38,770 nt of DNA, taken from the NCBI GenBank assembly GCA_902651635.1, contig CACRSC010000096.1, forward strand, positions 40,440 through 79,209. Reading direction: 5' to 3'. The position numbers were made by a program, and so were the translations under genes. The stretch is from Mastigamoeba balamuthi. Lineage: Eukaryota; Evosea; Mastigamoebida; Mastigamoebidae. The notes beneath the pieces were generated by a model. The model worked only from the letters and a program-made list of their open reading frames with translations. It did no database searches and had not been told where the DNA came from. Shown here in pieces: positions 1 to 11,059 of the stretch (position 1 is its first letter; each line of letters opens with the position of its first letter).

Positions 1-248
1 TTGTTAGTTGTATAAAGGAACTCAATTAACCTTGATTTCTGCTCAGGCCACTGAGACACCTGAACAGGACTCTGGGAAGATTGAAGAGAACGAGAATGTC
101 TGGCTGTCATTCTGGCAGCAAGGCAGGCCTTTGCCAGAGAACTTCGATTCCGGTTCCGAATGACTCGGGAGAGTCCATTGGTTCCTCGGAATCGGTACTT
201 GTAAATCAGAATTTGTCAGATTTTTGATAGAATTCTTCAGAAAAGTGG

Positions 249-373
249 ATGATTCCTGCAGATAAGACACCTGCTTCGTCAATTCTGCTCCGACCACAGT
301 GTTGTCCCTTGATAGGACAGCACTGTGGTCGGAGCGAAATCCTCGAAGAGGGCCTTGTCCAGGCAGGAATCAT
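249..373. repeat. Large imperfect hairpin (inverted repeat)
   Basis: Two arms of about 59 bases face each other around a loop of about 8 bases. The inner part is nearly perfect: CTCCGACCACAGTG at about 288-301 pairs with CACTGTGGTCGGAG at about 321-334. The outer ends also pair (ATGATTCCTGC at 249 with GCAGGAATCAT ending at 373). It lies upstream of the LINE remnant. It may be a foldback or MITE-like element, or part of the retroelement's 5' region; neither is shown. Confidence 0.7.
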
Positions 374-672
374 CCCTAAAATTAGAATAGTGTTGGGGTG
401 TTTACACACTCACACCACAATCCCCCCCCCAAAACGGCATTGAGGATGGATGGCTCTTACCTTAGTGGTGGCCGGTGAAGCCCGTGGGGTTGAGTTCGGA
501 GTCCTCTTGCTTGGCCAGTGTGCCTCCTTCATTCTTGCAGAAGATTTATTAATGTGATACAATCTCAATCCCAACACCCAAAAATCTCCCCAAACTGATT
601 CCAAAGACTCTCATTCCTTATACATAACAATTTCCCCTTGGTATAACAATACATTTGAAAGTGTAACCAGCT
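374..672. other. No gene seen
   Basis: This stretch lies between the hairpin and the first endonuclease remnant and holds a run of nine C at about 421-430. The short ORFs here have no recognisable content. It could be the 5' untranslated or ORF1 end of the LINE, but nothing in it shows that. Confidence 0.3.
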
Positions 673-1150
673 ATGTGTGTTTTGCGACGCACTAAGCACC
701 CAGCCCCAGAAGTCATAGCACTGCAGGAATTAGGGACCGTGAATGAGAAACAGGTCAGCCAGGCAGCAAATATGAAAGGATATTACCTTTTCACGGGCCA
801 ACGAGTTAGCACCAAAGTCCCTGTAGGATTCCTTGTGCATCGTACCATAAAAGACTACTGGTCAGTCAGTACCATGGACCGAAAGGACGTCCTTGTAGGA
901 ACAATTAAACTCAATGCATCACTTACATAATAAACGTATACAGCCCAGCTAGAGGATCTCTGACCCAGACGGAGTTATGGCACACTGTCACAGAACTAAC
1001 TACGAAGGCGGCAGGAGTACCTACTATGTACCCCACTACTGCTGGATGCAGATATCGAGGAAATGCAAAACATGGTTGTAGAGGCCGGACTGCAGGTACT
1101 GGGGCCCAAGCCGAATACACCAGACAGAGGGAGGTCAAAAGCCATGAGAT
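673..1150 (+). pseudogene. LINE AP-endonuclease domain remnant
   Basis: The first frame (673-930) reads like the start of an AP-endonuclease: the piece EVIALQE at about 708-729 matches the conserved LQE segment that carries a metal-binding Glu, followed by GYYLF and a VGFLVHR strand. The frame then breaks, and NVYSPARGSL appears just after 930, matching the conserved N-x-Y-x-P segment. In a working element this domain nicks target DNA for target-primed reverse transcription. Frame breaks mean no active protein is made from this copy. Confidence 0.65.
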
Positions 1151-1355
1151 CCTAAGACATATATCACGAGATACGGGACACAGCAGGCAGAGACAAGCAT
1201 AGTGCCCCAACACCCATTGTTTCAAACAGATAGAAACAGAGGTTATCCCCCTTCTGCAATATAAATAATCAAACCACGAAATGGGTACTTAGGTGCATTA
1301 ACCAAAACCGGATCCTACAGAGTCCGACCACATTAACGAATACATAGAATGCTCG

Positions 1356-2700
1356 ATGGCAGAGGGATGTGTCAGCCCTAAGAGATTCCTTAAGGATCTA
1401 TGTACACCACACGGCCCAGGACTCCCATTGAGCTACACCAAATGTGACAGCACCCGCACAACCACTCCAGAAGAAGCACATGAGTCTGTATGCAACTGGA
1501 TCAATGACCATTTCAACCAAGACACCACTTCAGCCCGCTGCCCCACATGGTGGAACAGGCCACACCCCACGCTGCCAGACGTGGAAGCTGCTGCTATGGA
1601 CAGCTCGATCTCAGAAGAAGAACTCCGAGAGGCTGCAGAACCCCAAAAGAGCAGTTCAGCCCCCGGACCCACCAGGTTCAAGGCGGAGTATATTGTTGAA
1701 TCCCAACCAGTTGGCGCAACCAATGGCTTAGGAACCTGAATGATATTTGGTCAGGTGTTAAATTGGTACCACTATCGTGGACTAGAGGAGAAATCATGCC
1801 AATATTCAAAGGAGGGAACTGCACGATTCCGGCCAACTACTGCCCTATAACGTTATGTGAAGAAGACTATAAGACCTTCACCACCATCATCAACAAGAGA
1901 CTATACCACGCACTCGAAGACCACAAATCTGGGCCAATGCCCAGGAAGGATTCCGCGATGGCCACTCCACAACACACAACATATGAGCCCTCCACCAAAG
2001 ACTGAAGGAAGCCACTAGGCGGCATCAGAAGGTGGTAGGAATGTATATCGACCTAAAGAAAGCATACAATTCTATCCATCGAGACCACATTGCGGCCACC
2101 CTCCAGTACTACAATGTTGGACCTGCCCTCACAAGGAATATAATGACCCTATACTGTACCACTGTAGCCAGATCTCGCACAGCCCATGGCCCCACTGAGT
2201 GGGTTAGTGTTACCCGTGGGGTGCAACAGGGGGACCCTTTGTTCTGCACACTCTTCAACCTTGCCATCAACCCCCATTTGTATCAAATGGAGATACACCC
2301 TGACGCCCTGAACATCCGTGGCCCCAAGAGAGGGGTACTAGCCTATGCAGATGACATGGTATTACTAGCCCGCACATCCCAGATGCTCGAACATCTGTTG
2401 CAGTATGTAATGGACATGCAGGAGGCAGGCATCAACCCCAAGAAATGTGCTACTTTTTTGACAGAAATGATGAACCCCCCACAATAATAACCATACAAGG
2501 CACAATCGAACCCGTGGCACCGGAAACCACATACAAATACCTCGGCATACACCTGGACCCGCAGGGCAGGGATGCCCTCGATGCACACACCACGACCCAC
2601 ATAATTCTAGCTAGCAATGCTGCTGGATGCATACTAAGAAATCACTGTCGCTGGAACAACACATATTTATTGCCAACATGGTAATCAATGGAATGGCACA
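1356..2700 (+). pseudogene. LINE reverse transcriptase remnant
   Basis: Three consecutive frames hold RT motifs in order. At 1356-1739 is the typical lead-in (SISEEELREA, then SSAPGPTRFKAEYI). At 1763-2005 are GEIMPIFKGGN and a degenerate Asn-Tyr-x-Pro-Ile segment. At 2032-2487 are the catalytic-core motifs DLKKAYNSIHRDH (motif A), GVQQGDPL (motif B) and YADD (motif C, codons 2344-2355). The thumb region continues in another frame to about 2700. The catalytic aspartates survive, but at least three frame changes separate the parts. Confidence 0.85.
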
Positions 2701-3360
2701 ATAACATGCAAGCACCATGGCACAGAACAACAAATTGCTGGAATTGCTGTCACATACCCTTGAAAACGCAGTGACAGGTAAATTAGGGCCCACCAACATG
2801 ATTAGTAGACGACACGTTTTCACACTGACTAGACAAGGGAGCCTAGGGCTCCATAACCTGGCAGATGTCATTCAGAGCAAACGCGCACATGAGGCACTGG
2901 AATGGCTCAATGCTATGACCCCAGACGGGATTATGCCAGAACAGATATAGCATCCATACTCCCACATCAAGACGAAGATTTCACTGCAGCCTTCCCGCCA
3001 CACCACAACATCAGAAAAATGAGGCTGACTGCAAACACAGCAGGACGTATCATACGGCCCTGACAGCATTTCCCACAATGGAAATCCCTCACCCAAGTCG
3101 AGAAAAGTATCCTCCTGGACATGGGAACCCCAGCAGAGATAGGCCCTTTGATGAATGAATCCCTTATGCACACAGCAGGTGACCGCAGATGGCAAATAAA
3201 TAGGAATAAGGCAGAAGGACTGGCACCCCACCTGGTGCGCAACAACCAGAATGAGCCCACACACCAACCCGCGGACCTCAGCAGAATGAGGTACCGTTTC
3301 AACACCAATCTGGAGCTCCAATGGCCCTTCACATCAAACACTGGGGACAGCACATGAAAA

Positions 3361-3840
3361 GACTGGCTACTTATAGCAACCGATGGGTCATACGATCTGA
3401 GCTCCAGCAGAATGGCTATGGCCATAGTAGTAGACGGACATTCTGATATGAATGAAGCCATACAAGTCAAGGGAGTTTGTACCTCCTGGACACCGGAACT
3501 GTGAGCAGTCGAATATGTGGCGGAAATCATGGACCCAACCTCCAAATGTATCTATCATTGCATGCGACAACGACCTTATAGTGCATACCCTAAACAAGGG
3601 GGACCTTACTACAGTAGTAGACAAAGACGCAGTCCGACGGTTCATCTGACTGTGTGAACTCGCACGGGCCAATGGGGGTAACACATTATTCTACAGCATA
3701 TACATAGCCACCAACTGGAAGGATGAGGGGAGGAAAGTGATACTACAAAAGCCCACATCACACAGAATAACCAACGATGGGGCATGAAATTGCAGAGAGT
3801 CATTCACCTGAATGCCATGGCAGATAAACTTGCACAACAT
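3361..3840 (+). pseudogene. LINE RNase H remnant
   Basis: The start reads IATDGSYDLSSSRMAMAIVV, with the first catalytic Asp codon at 3382-3384. After an in-frame stop and a frame change comes ACDNDLIVHTLNKGD (about 3560-3600), matching the third acidic motif. The end reads HLNAMADKLAQHG (about 3804-3842), matching the final Asn/Asp motif. This is the RNase H that removes the RNA strand in I/Tad/LOA-like LINEs. It is interrupted and not functional as it stands. Confidence 0.75.
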
Positions 3841-3850
3841 GGCTCGTGTC

Positions 3851-4264
3851 ACTTTTTAATGTCTGAATATGGCTGGGAGCCTGTTCGCAATTCTGCCATG
3901 TTCCAGAGAGTGATGGTAACAGTGAGAAGAGTTGTGATTCGGATTGCCCAGCATGGATTCTTGGAACTTGCATGAACTCCGATTGAAAAGCAACGTTTGG
4001 AACAGGAATTTTGGTTGTCAAAGATTTTTCGCCATAGATTTGAGAGGGTGTGTCTCTTTGTTCAAAATCTTTGGCACCAAAAAGCCCAAAATTTGCCCTC
4101 AGCCAGCACCCAAACAACCCCAAAGCGCGGCGTGCCACTTGGACCAGTTAAAGACGACCTCTAAGCGCCTCAGAATCAAGCACTTCTGCCTTAAAAGCTC
4201 ACCCCCACCACCAGCTCTTGTTGAGGTATGGGTCTTCTTTCCCCCAAAATATCTTTTTGTCAGA
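3851..4264. other. LINE 3' flank, no gene seen
   Basis: Downstream of the RNase H remnant the short ORFs on both strands show no recognisable content. This may be LINE 3' untranslated sequence. No poly-A tract marks an end. Confidence 0.3.
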
Positions 4265-4347
4265 TTGAGGGTATGGGAAACAATACGACCAGTTTGTGGG
4301 CCAATGGTCCTTGAACAAACTGGTTGTATTATATCCATTTCCCTCAA
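4265..4347. repeat. Hairpin with 33-base arms
   Basis: The left arm (4265-4297) and right arm (4315-4347) are reverse complements apart from about six mismatches, with a short spacer of about 17 bases that is itself partly palindromic. It sits between the end of the LINE remnant and a run of short ORFs starting at 4366, so it may mark the edge of an element. Confidence 0.7.
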
Positions 4348-4662
4348 TTTTGTGCAGAGTTATTACTATGGGTCAGACATCTGCACAAGCGAAGCACAAG
4401 GCCAAGATTGCATAGGAAAACGCCCAAAACAGATGCAAATCCGGGCCCACAAGGAGTTGCCAGGGCATTCTTCCATCCTCTGATCATCCTTCTGATCCTC
4501 CCAGAACTCCTGATCGGGTATGCTCCCTTGCTTTCTTGTTCTGACAGCAAAACAGAGGAAAGCCGCGAACCAGAAGGGGCCAGCCCCCCAAGCGACCTCA
4601 GAGGCTAGATCACCAGTTCCTGAGGTCGTATTATTCTCTGCCCACCCACTCTTACAACATAA

Positions 4663-5061
4663 CAGAGTCCACCTCAGCGTGGGGCCCTGCAGAAGCCTCT
4701 TGACGAGCTCAGCCATGCCCGCTTGGCAGCACTTGTAACCGAGGCAGTCAAAGCCATCCTCGACCTTGCCAGGGGGCAACCAGAGTTGCTCCTCTATGCA
4801 ACACTGTCCCCTTCACACACTCTCACACATTTTCAGGAACTGTGCTGGTGGTTCAACCTCTACACGGGCTACGATCCTAAGGTCATTTTTGATGTGCTCA
4901 GAGATGATGTCTCGCAGACCATGAAAGCCAGGGTTGCCAGCAACCTCTTTCCAGATGAAACAGCAGAGAAGGTCCATCACAGAACCTCCATCTGTGCCCG
5001 AACGATCCTCAGAGTTTGGGAAGAGACCGTGCCCCTTTTCTTTGGCCTGGGCCTCCCCTAA
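4663..5061 (+). CDS. Unrecognised ORF, possibly an element fragment
   Basis: An open frame with no ATG near its beginning runs from about 4663 to a stop at 5061 (about 130 codons). The translation is protein-like, with an amphipathic part around LDELSHARLAALVTEAV and a Trp/Tyr-rich part (LCWWFNLYTGYDP), then a Lys/Arg-containing tail. I do not recognise the family. Position between a LINE remnant and a duplicated transposon block suggests an ORF1-like (gag) fragment; a short frame beginning MGQTSAQAKHKAKIA at 4366 may belong to the same thing. Both points are guesses. Confidence 0.3.
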   Translation, partial: QSPPQRGALQKPLDELSHARLAALVTEAVKAILDLARGQPELLLYATLSPSHTLTHFQELCWWFNLYTGYDPKVIFDVLRDDVSQTMKARVASNLFPDETAEKVHHRTSICARTILRVWEETVPLFFGLGLP

Positions 5062-5264
5062 TCGCTTCCACAGAGCTAAGCGGTGTTGCTCCTGGAACAA
5101 CAAGAAGAGGCAAGAGAACAAGGCAAGGAGGAGAACGAGAGAGACCAGCTTCCAGATCGCTTTTCTCAGTGGCCCTGGTTATGACATCATTTGATCCTCT
5201 TGACTAAAAGAGACAATCACTTCAAACTGTTGGCAAATTGTGAGTCTCCCTTAGGAGCCAGCAC

Positions 5265-5500
5265 GGCGATTGCTGAATTCCGATTCCTACAACAAACACG
5301 ATATTCCTGTTAAACACAGTCTGTATATGTCATTTGCAAAAAAAACGAAGTCATTTTATGATGTTGGCACACAGAAAACGATTTATTTGACGGATTCAGA
5401 CAAACCTGGGGTGACATAAGCCATGCACGACAGTGTCACTGTCAGTCCTTCTCCACTCAGCTGGTAGAATGATCCCACTATCAGTTCTCACACCGTCCAG
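5265..5500 (+). repeat. Dispersed repeat, copy 1
   Basis: This block recurs at 10674-10910 and, more diverged and inverted, at about 38530-38640. It contains a CATTTTATGATGTTGGCACA core. In copies 2 and 3 a protein-like frame is kept across the core (SFYDV, then YWT, then an acidic residue). Its family is unknown. Confidence 0.65.
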
Positions 5501-5879
5501 TGGAAAGTGGCACCTCGTGTCATTTTTCCTGAGTGGACAACAATCAGTGTTTATGATGCTGTGGCCAGGATCAGAACTCTGAGATCATTTCTGGATCGAC
5601 CAAATGGCACTCTGAACTGCCTTGAACTGATAAGGCATCCGAGAGGAAGGCAGAGATTGTGTATCCCCTACACCCACATTCTTCCCTCTTTATGGCCAGG
5701 CCTGAGAAGAGGTTGAAACTGGCATCTATCTGGCCCTTGAGGCCAAGTACAACATGGCTGAATGTTAGTACAGTTGCTCTCGTTAATAATGATTGCCACT
5801 TTTTGAAAAAGTCGCCCATGAGGGGTGAGCCCAAAAAATCTTGTGCATTAAGCCGTGTTTCTTTTCGTTTTAGGCTTAA

Positions 5880-7031
5880 AGAGCCTTTTTTTTTCCTCAA
5901 AGGGTCTTGTTGTGGATCGCAAAAGCAAGGCAGATCAGATGGTCATGCTGCGACTCAGTCTTCTTCCATGGGCCAGCCAGCGATTTCCACTTGCCCTTGA
6001 TCTTCCCGTACAGACCCTTCATGCACGCGTATACATTGGTGATGACACTGTTGACGTGGTGCTTCTTTGCTGGCAAACCCGCCAGATTGGCATCATCTCA
6101 TCGCTTGCGGGGGTTCGCGAACGTGGACCAGACAGTGGGCCTCTGGAGGTTGTCATGGCCTCACGAGAAGTGGTTGTCTGAGATGACCTCGTTGTGCCCG
6201 AACTTCTTTTCTAGGAGGCGAGAGAAGTCCCTGATCCAATGCCCATCATAGAGCTTGGGCATGTACGGGCCACAGAGCATGTGAACACAGGTGCGCGCAT
6301 TCATGATGGTGAAGTAATTGACATCACAGCCATTCAGCTTGAAGCTTCAGTTGTTACCCTTCCACACACCCCTCTTTGGAGGTGTTCTATTTTTAGAACA
6401 CGGAAGAAAAGCAGTGAAAAAAGGATCAGTGCTGCGCATCTGTGACTTGCCCTGGATCTCAAACTCAGTTGAGTCGAGCCACGCAGTGACGTTCTGCAAT
6501 GGTGTGGGGAACTCGCTGTTGTGCACAGCCCGGACACAGTACCTGTACCTCTTCAGCTTGATGTGGCAACCAGCTCATATCGCAGAAGACTGCCAGATGA
6601 CCTTTGCGTTGTGGCAGAAGGACTTGCTGTTGAGAGACAGCCACTGGTGCACAACCTGGTGGAGTTATGTGTACTCCATGGCCTTGATGTCCTTCAAGAA
6701 TCACATAAATGCACTTCAACGTGAAGTCGCATGGGCAATCGTGGCCCCAGAGGGTGTACTTGTCATGATGGAACTGCTTAAGAAGTTTCTCAATGATCAG
6801 GCATGGGACGACAGACTCGACCCGCTGCTTGATCTGCAAAAAGGTACGAAGGAAAACACGGTCTGAGCCCAAGAAATCTCCAAAGTTGGGCTCAGATGAC
6901 GACTTTTTCTTGGGCTCACCCCTCACTACCTCTATTATGGCATGATCTCTGGGAATGTGCGTCCGCTGTGGCTCACAATAGGCAGCACAGGGTCCGCCTG
7001 CTCCCAAACAGTAGGGGGCAATGGGCAGCAC
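5880..7031 (-). pseudogene. DDE transposase pseudogene, copy A
   Basis: Read on the minus strand, separate frames give an N-terminal part (7031-6465), then an AWLDSTEFE-like first catalytic Asp region (about 6470), then NYFTIMNARTCVH and GPYMPKLYDGHWIRDFSR (about 6335-6215), then ISDNHFS (about 6190) as a possible second catalytic Asp, then a HHVNSVIT / GKIKGKWKSL region (about 6065-5985) resembling the part around the third acidic residue. This order resembles DDE_Tnp_4 (Harbinger-like) transposases. Stops and frame changes make it non-functional. The family call is by eye only; another DDE superfamily is possible. Confidence 0.5.
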
Positions 7032-7159
7032 ACTGCAGGCATGATTGCGCTGTGGCTGGGCGGGTTGGCACAGATGGACGAGGTATGGCTGTGCACGAGC
7101 ACAAGATGTGCAGCAGCCTCACCAACCAATAGCAGGAAGAAGTGAGTCTTAAATTCCAC

Positions 7160-8398
7160 AGCATTTTGGAGTTTAAGTTTTAAAATGAGGCTGCATCATT
7201 GGGATGAACCCCCATAGCAGTTGATTGGTACAGTTGGCCTGCCAATTCAAGGAGCAATACCTGCAGGTCTTCTCAAACAGCTTGCCATTGCGCATTCTCT
7301 TCTTTTTGTTCTTCTGTCACATTGGAAGCAGCCCTCATCTACTGCGCTCTGAGGGTACCGTTTAAGTACACTTCTGAAGCTGCCCTATGTTGGTGGATGA
7401 GAAAAAGTTGAAGTGTGCATCGATCTAGCCCTCTGAACCCTGAACAAGGCCTGTGTGGCCTTGTTCAACCACAAAGTGTACTGAGCATATTCCATGTGTG
7501 CTGGAGGCAGCCAAAAACCTTATGTATCTGGAACCACTGAATAACACAACAGAGGGCACCAATCACGAATAATCAGAGATGGGTCAGATAAAAGTGACCA
7601 TGAAGGTGTTTCCACGAGGAGATCTTTCACGGACCACGAACACACATGATCTCCTTAACTCGGTTTATGACCCTTCTTGGCAACCGATGTCCCCCGCCGC
7701 TGCGCGCCCTGGATTCAGCTGGATCGCCCTGGAGAGGGGTGCATGTGGCCGGGAGAACCCACACTGTGTTGTATTCGGTCGGCTGCTCGCAACCGTGTGT
7801 TTTCTCATCCCAGGGCACCCAGGGGCTCCTCCGTGATGCTGCGTCCGGTGGTTGGCAACACATCTCAATCCATCCGAGGCATCTTTGAGTCTGCTTGGTG
7901 GCATGTGCAACTGACCTGCCCAAGATGAGGAGCCAGTGATTTAAATGCCCCCCTTTAATACCCCCCCCCCCTCCCGAAAACCAAGACAGAGGTTCTGGTG
8001 AGCACAGATACATGAAATCACTATTACCCTTGTCTACAATAATCTACATGGGAACGGCAGAGCTGGAATCTAACTATTCTGAATTCTGTTATTCTGTCTC
8101 ACTCCTCTCTCGAATAATATTCCCCCTCTATTGGCAGAGAGTTCAGGTGCCACGAACCCCTCTAGTAACAAAACCATTGATACCATGCATCCTCCTAATC
8201 ACCTTCTAGATAATCTATTGACTATGCAAAACAAGATCACAGTTTTCTGAATTATTTTTGCAGCGTTTCATTGTTCCTAGATATTTTTGTGTAAAACGAA
8301 ACAAATTCTGCCCCTTTGAGTGGAAGTGAAATTCGATCTTCCAAAAGAGATTTTATTGGAACCCTCACTGGAAACGCTGAGAAATGATGTCAGGGAAC
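7160..8398. other. Unit A-specific segment, no gene recognised
   Basis: This stretch is absent from the matching place in unit B. A GC-richer patch at about 7670-7900 is open in more than one frame on both strands, the longest being 128 codons on the minus strand (8013-7627), but I recognise nothing in it. A C-rich run lies at about 7961-7976. AT-rich sequence from about 8010 to 8398 shows no features. Confidence 0.3.
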
Positions 8399-8568
8399 AA
8401 ATCTACCAGGGTCATCCACAGTGGTCTGTACACATGACAATAGAAAGTGATGAGGGGGGGGGATATTAAAGGGGGATATTAAGATCACAGGAATGAGAAA
8501 CGACTGGATGACAGCCGGGGTGGTCGCCCCCACAATGGATGCCAGTAAAATTCACAATCTTCACACAA

Positions 8569-8981
8569 AACAGCGGCTATAATGACTTTCCCTTTGTCTA
8601 AAGTATTTCCCAACGACACCCCATCAAAAGGGGAAAAAAGGGCAAAAAGTTGCATTTGAAACAGGAAAACAGAGGTCCACAATACTCAAGGCCTCCGAAA
8701 AAAGGATGTACTCACGTTTGTTCTCCTGTTTATTTTATCGCACACAATAAAATTGATGTATTTTTACTTTTAGTGTTATCGCACGCGATAAACCTATTTA
8801 TTTATTTCATTTAGTTTTATCGCATGCGATAAACTGAAATACTAAGAAATCTCAAACTTTTTTCCATTTGTTTGCCTCTGTTTCCTGATTTCAAATATGA
8901 CTTTATTTCCTTTTTTTCTTCATTTAATGGGTGTCCATGGGAAAAAGTTTATACGAAGGGAAAGTCGTTTTAGCCTCTGTT
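8569..8981. mobile_element. MITE, 413 bp, with 26-bp terminal inverted repeats
   Basis: The ends are inverted repeats of about 26 bases with three mismatches: the left end AACAGCGGCTATAATGACTT pairs with the reverse complement of the right end (8956-8981). Unit B has an empty site: its sequence runs straight from CTTCACACAA to GAGACTTCTTTG at about 13960-13985, which shows the element is a late insertion. Inside are three copies of a TTATCGCA...GATAA palindrome (about 8737-8833), the last a perfect 18-base palindrome. It has no coding capacity. The target-site duplication is not clear. Confidence 0.8.
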
Positions 8982-9216
8982 ACGATCGTAGACTTCTTTG
9001 AGTGAAATACTCACTGGCCCTGTATTGAGCAGAAGCTAAGCCAAAAATTCAGGAACAGAGGATAACGTTGGGTCCAGAGTCATCCCACCCAAAGTCAACA
9101 GATCAATAGTGCGAGCAAGAACTGTTTCTTTGAAATTTGCACTGTTGATGGAGCATTTGAGAGACTGGCTGGCTGGTGCTCAAAGTCAGTGCGGAAATCT
9201 GTGGCCCACTCAATTT

Positions 9217-10089
9217 CTACTTTGACTGATTGTCAATCAGCAGCTTCAGCTCGAACTCGTCCCTGAGCGCCCTGTTGAAGAACACCAGGTCGGAGACCAT
9301 TCCAGAGGCTATCCGGTGAGCTCCGGACAGGCCATAACTGCCTCCAATCTGGTGGGTGCGGCGGTGCATGTTCACCAGCAGCTCAGGAACCTCGGCGTGT
9401 GCGAGCTCGTGGCCGTCGATGAAGAGGGAGGCGACGTGCTTGCGGAGGATGACGGCGACGTGGTACCACCGGCCGCCCTTAAGCACTGCTCCGTGTGCCT
9501 TGCCGCCCAGCGTGACGGCCGTAGTCGGCCCCCGAAGGGTAACGGACACCTCGCCCCTCTCCGCGTCAATGCCGGAGGTCCAGACGAGGTACGACGCGCT
9601 CTCTGCACCCGCGGTGCTGTTGGAGCGGTCCCCCACGACGGGGCCGGGTGTGCCCCACGAGTCGATCTTGAGCCACGTGGCCAGGGTCCAGTCCTCGCCC
9701 CAGACGGGGAGCGGGTCGATCTCTGCAGACGTCGACGCGCCCAGCCTCACTCCCGCCCCAGCCGCGTTCCGGCTGTACGTGTCGTCCACGCCCATCACGC
9801 GCCGATTCCTGACGCCCCAGTTGGTCGCGTTCACGTGCAGCTGGGGCATCGCTTTCCCGTAGAACCACATGCCCCCGATCTCCTCGCCGAACACGGCACG
9901 CCCGCTCACCGTGGCCCCGCCGATGCTATGGGTCGCCCGCGCTGAATGGCGGACCGGCTCGGTCGCGTTGCCCTCCGCGACCTTGGCGCCATCGAGGTAC
10001 GCAGCAATGATGCCGGACTCGAGGTCGAACACGAGGCCCAGCGAGTACAAGTTCCCCAGGTACACCGGCACATCGGTCGTGACCCCGAG
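9217..10089 (-). pseudogene. Truncated copy of LamG gene 3' end
   Basis: This segment matches 14196-15068 of the full gene with about four differences by eye (about 99.5% identity). It covers the end of the first LamG domain and all of the second, and stops with the same TAG after NQSK. It lacks everything upstream of the LGVTT residues of LamG 1: no start, Cys-rich region, endotoxin-like region or beta-rich region. The cut falls exactly at the ambiguous base 10090. It is either a broken duplicate or an allelic fragment placed here by scaffolding. Confidence 0.85.
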
Positions 10090-10090
10090 N
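10090..10090. other. Single ambiguous base at duplication breakpoint
   Basis: This is the only N in the window. The sequence before it matches the LamG gene; the sequence after it does not. It probably marks a contig join. Confidence 0.8.
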
Positions 10091-10328
10091 TTTGCTCCAA
10101 AAATCTGCCTTTTTTACTAGTTTTTCCGTCTCTTTTTCATGGCAAAATGCCCCTTTCCCTCCCACAGGAATATGCCCCTCCTCCACTGAGTTCTGATCCC
10201 AATCTGACACTCTTATAGAGGCTGCATCACAAACATGCTGGACAGCTGATTTTGACTGCAAAGGATGTTTCTTCAACACTGCAAAGGTACTCTGGCACTT
10301 CATTTTGGTCTTCTCACCCTTTGAAAGC

Positions 10329-10523
10329 ATGAGTCAGACAACTGTCATCAAGCTACAACCAGAGGCCATTGAGGCTCTTCCAGAGAGAACAGTCCATGGT
10401 CTTAATGGAGAAGTGAAGAGGAACTTCTCTTTCTCCTTTGCTGCCAAAGAAGATGCTGTGCTCTGCTCAACCAGGACTACAGGAGGAGAGGAAACGACAA
10501 TTCGTATGAAGGCGAGCAATTAA
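10329..10523 (+). CDS. Small ORF, 64 aa, unknown
   Basis: An ATG at 10329 opens 64 codons ending at 10523. The protein begins MSQTTVIKLQPEAIEALPER and has a Ser/Phe-rich middle (NFSFSFAAKEDAVL) and a polar end. Composition is protein-like, but there is no recognised motif. It sits between the ambiguous base and unit B. It could be one exon of a larger gene or an element fragment; no splice partner was identified. Confidence 0.3.
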   Translation: MSQTTVIKLQPEAIEALPERTVHGLNGEVKRNFSFSFAAKEDAVLCSTRTTGGEETTIRMKASN

Positions 10524-10673
10524 TTCCGATTCTCAAAATCTTTACATGTAATATTGTTGTATGTGTTGCGTTCGTGTTGGATCCTGGTTATGACATCATT
10601 TGATCCTCTTGACTAAAAGAGACAATCACTTCAAACTGTTGGCAAATTGTGAGTCTCCCTTAGGAGCCAGCAC

Positions 10674-10910
10674 GGCGATTGCTGAATTCCGATTCCTACA
10701 ACAAACACGATATTCCTGTTAAACACAGTCTATGCATGTCATTTTGCAAAAAATCGAAGTCATTTTATGACGTTGGCACACAGAAAACGATTTATTGGAC
10801 GGATTCAGACAAACCTGGGGTGACACAAGCCATGCATGACAGCGTCACTGTCAGTCCTTCTCCACTCAGCTGGTAGAATGATACCACCATCAGTTCTCAC
10901 GCCGTCCAGT
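10674..10910 (+). repeat. Dispersed repeat, copy 2
   Basis: This matches 5265-5500 closely. A frame from 10679 stays open for 65 codons with KSKSFYDVGTQKTIYWTDSD across the core. The same residue pattern reappears, on the other strand, in the copy at about 38530-38640. Confidence 0.65.
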
Positions 10911-11059
10911 GGAAAGTGGCACCTCGTGTCATTTTTCCTGAGTGGACGACGATCAGTGTTTATGATGCTGTGGCCAGGATCAGAACTCTGAGACCAATTC
11001 TGTATCGACCAAATGGCACTCGACTGCCTTGAACCGATAAGGCATCCGAGAGGAAGGCA

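Larger units (their letters stand above)
673..3850 (+). mobile_element. Decayed LINE-type retroelement (EN-RT-RNase H)
   Basis: Three enzyme remnants follow each other on the plus strand in the order of a non-LTR retrotransposon that carries its own RNase H: an AP-type endonuclease (about 673-1150), a reverse transcriptase (about 1356-2700) and an RNase H (about 3361-3840). The reading frame changes several times and stops interrupt it, so the element is dead. RNase H downstream of RT is known in I/Tad/LOA-like LINE clades; the exact clade cannot be set by eye. No poly-A tail or target-site duplication was found, so the ends are uncertain. Confidence 0.85.
5174..10089. repeat. Segmental duplication, unit A
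   Basis: Blocks 5174-6640 and 8399-10089 match 10583-12832 and 13802-15068 in the same order and orientation. Unit A lacks about 690 bases found in unit B (at about 11060-11742) and a shorter insert near 11860-11950. It carries its own middle segment (6641-8398) and a MITE (8569-8981). It stops abruptly within the LamG coding sequence next to the ambiguous base 10090. Confidence 0.85.

Noticed and set aside
9316-9945. 209-codon plus-strand frame, repeated at 14295-14924
   Set aside because: Complement of the LamG coding strand. The minus strand gives recognisable LamG domains.
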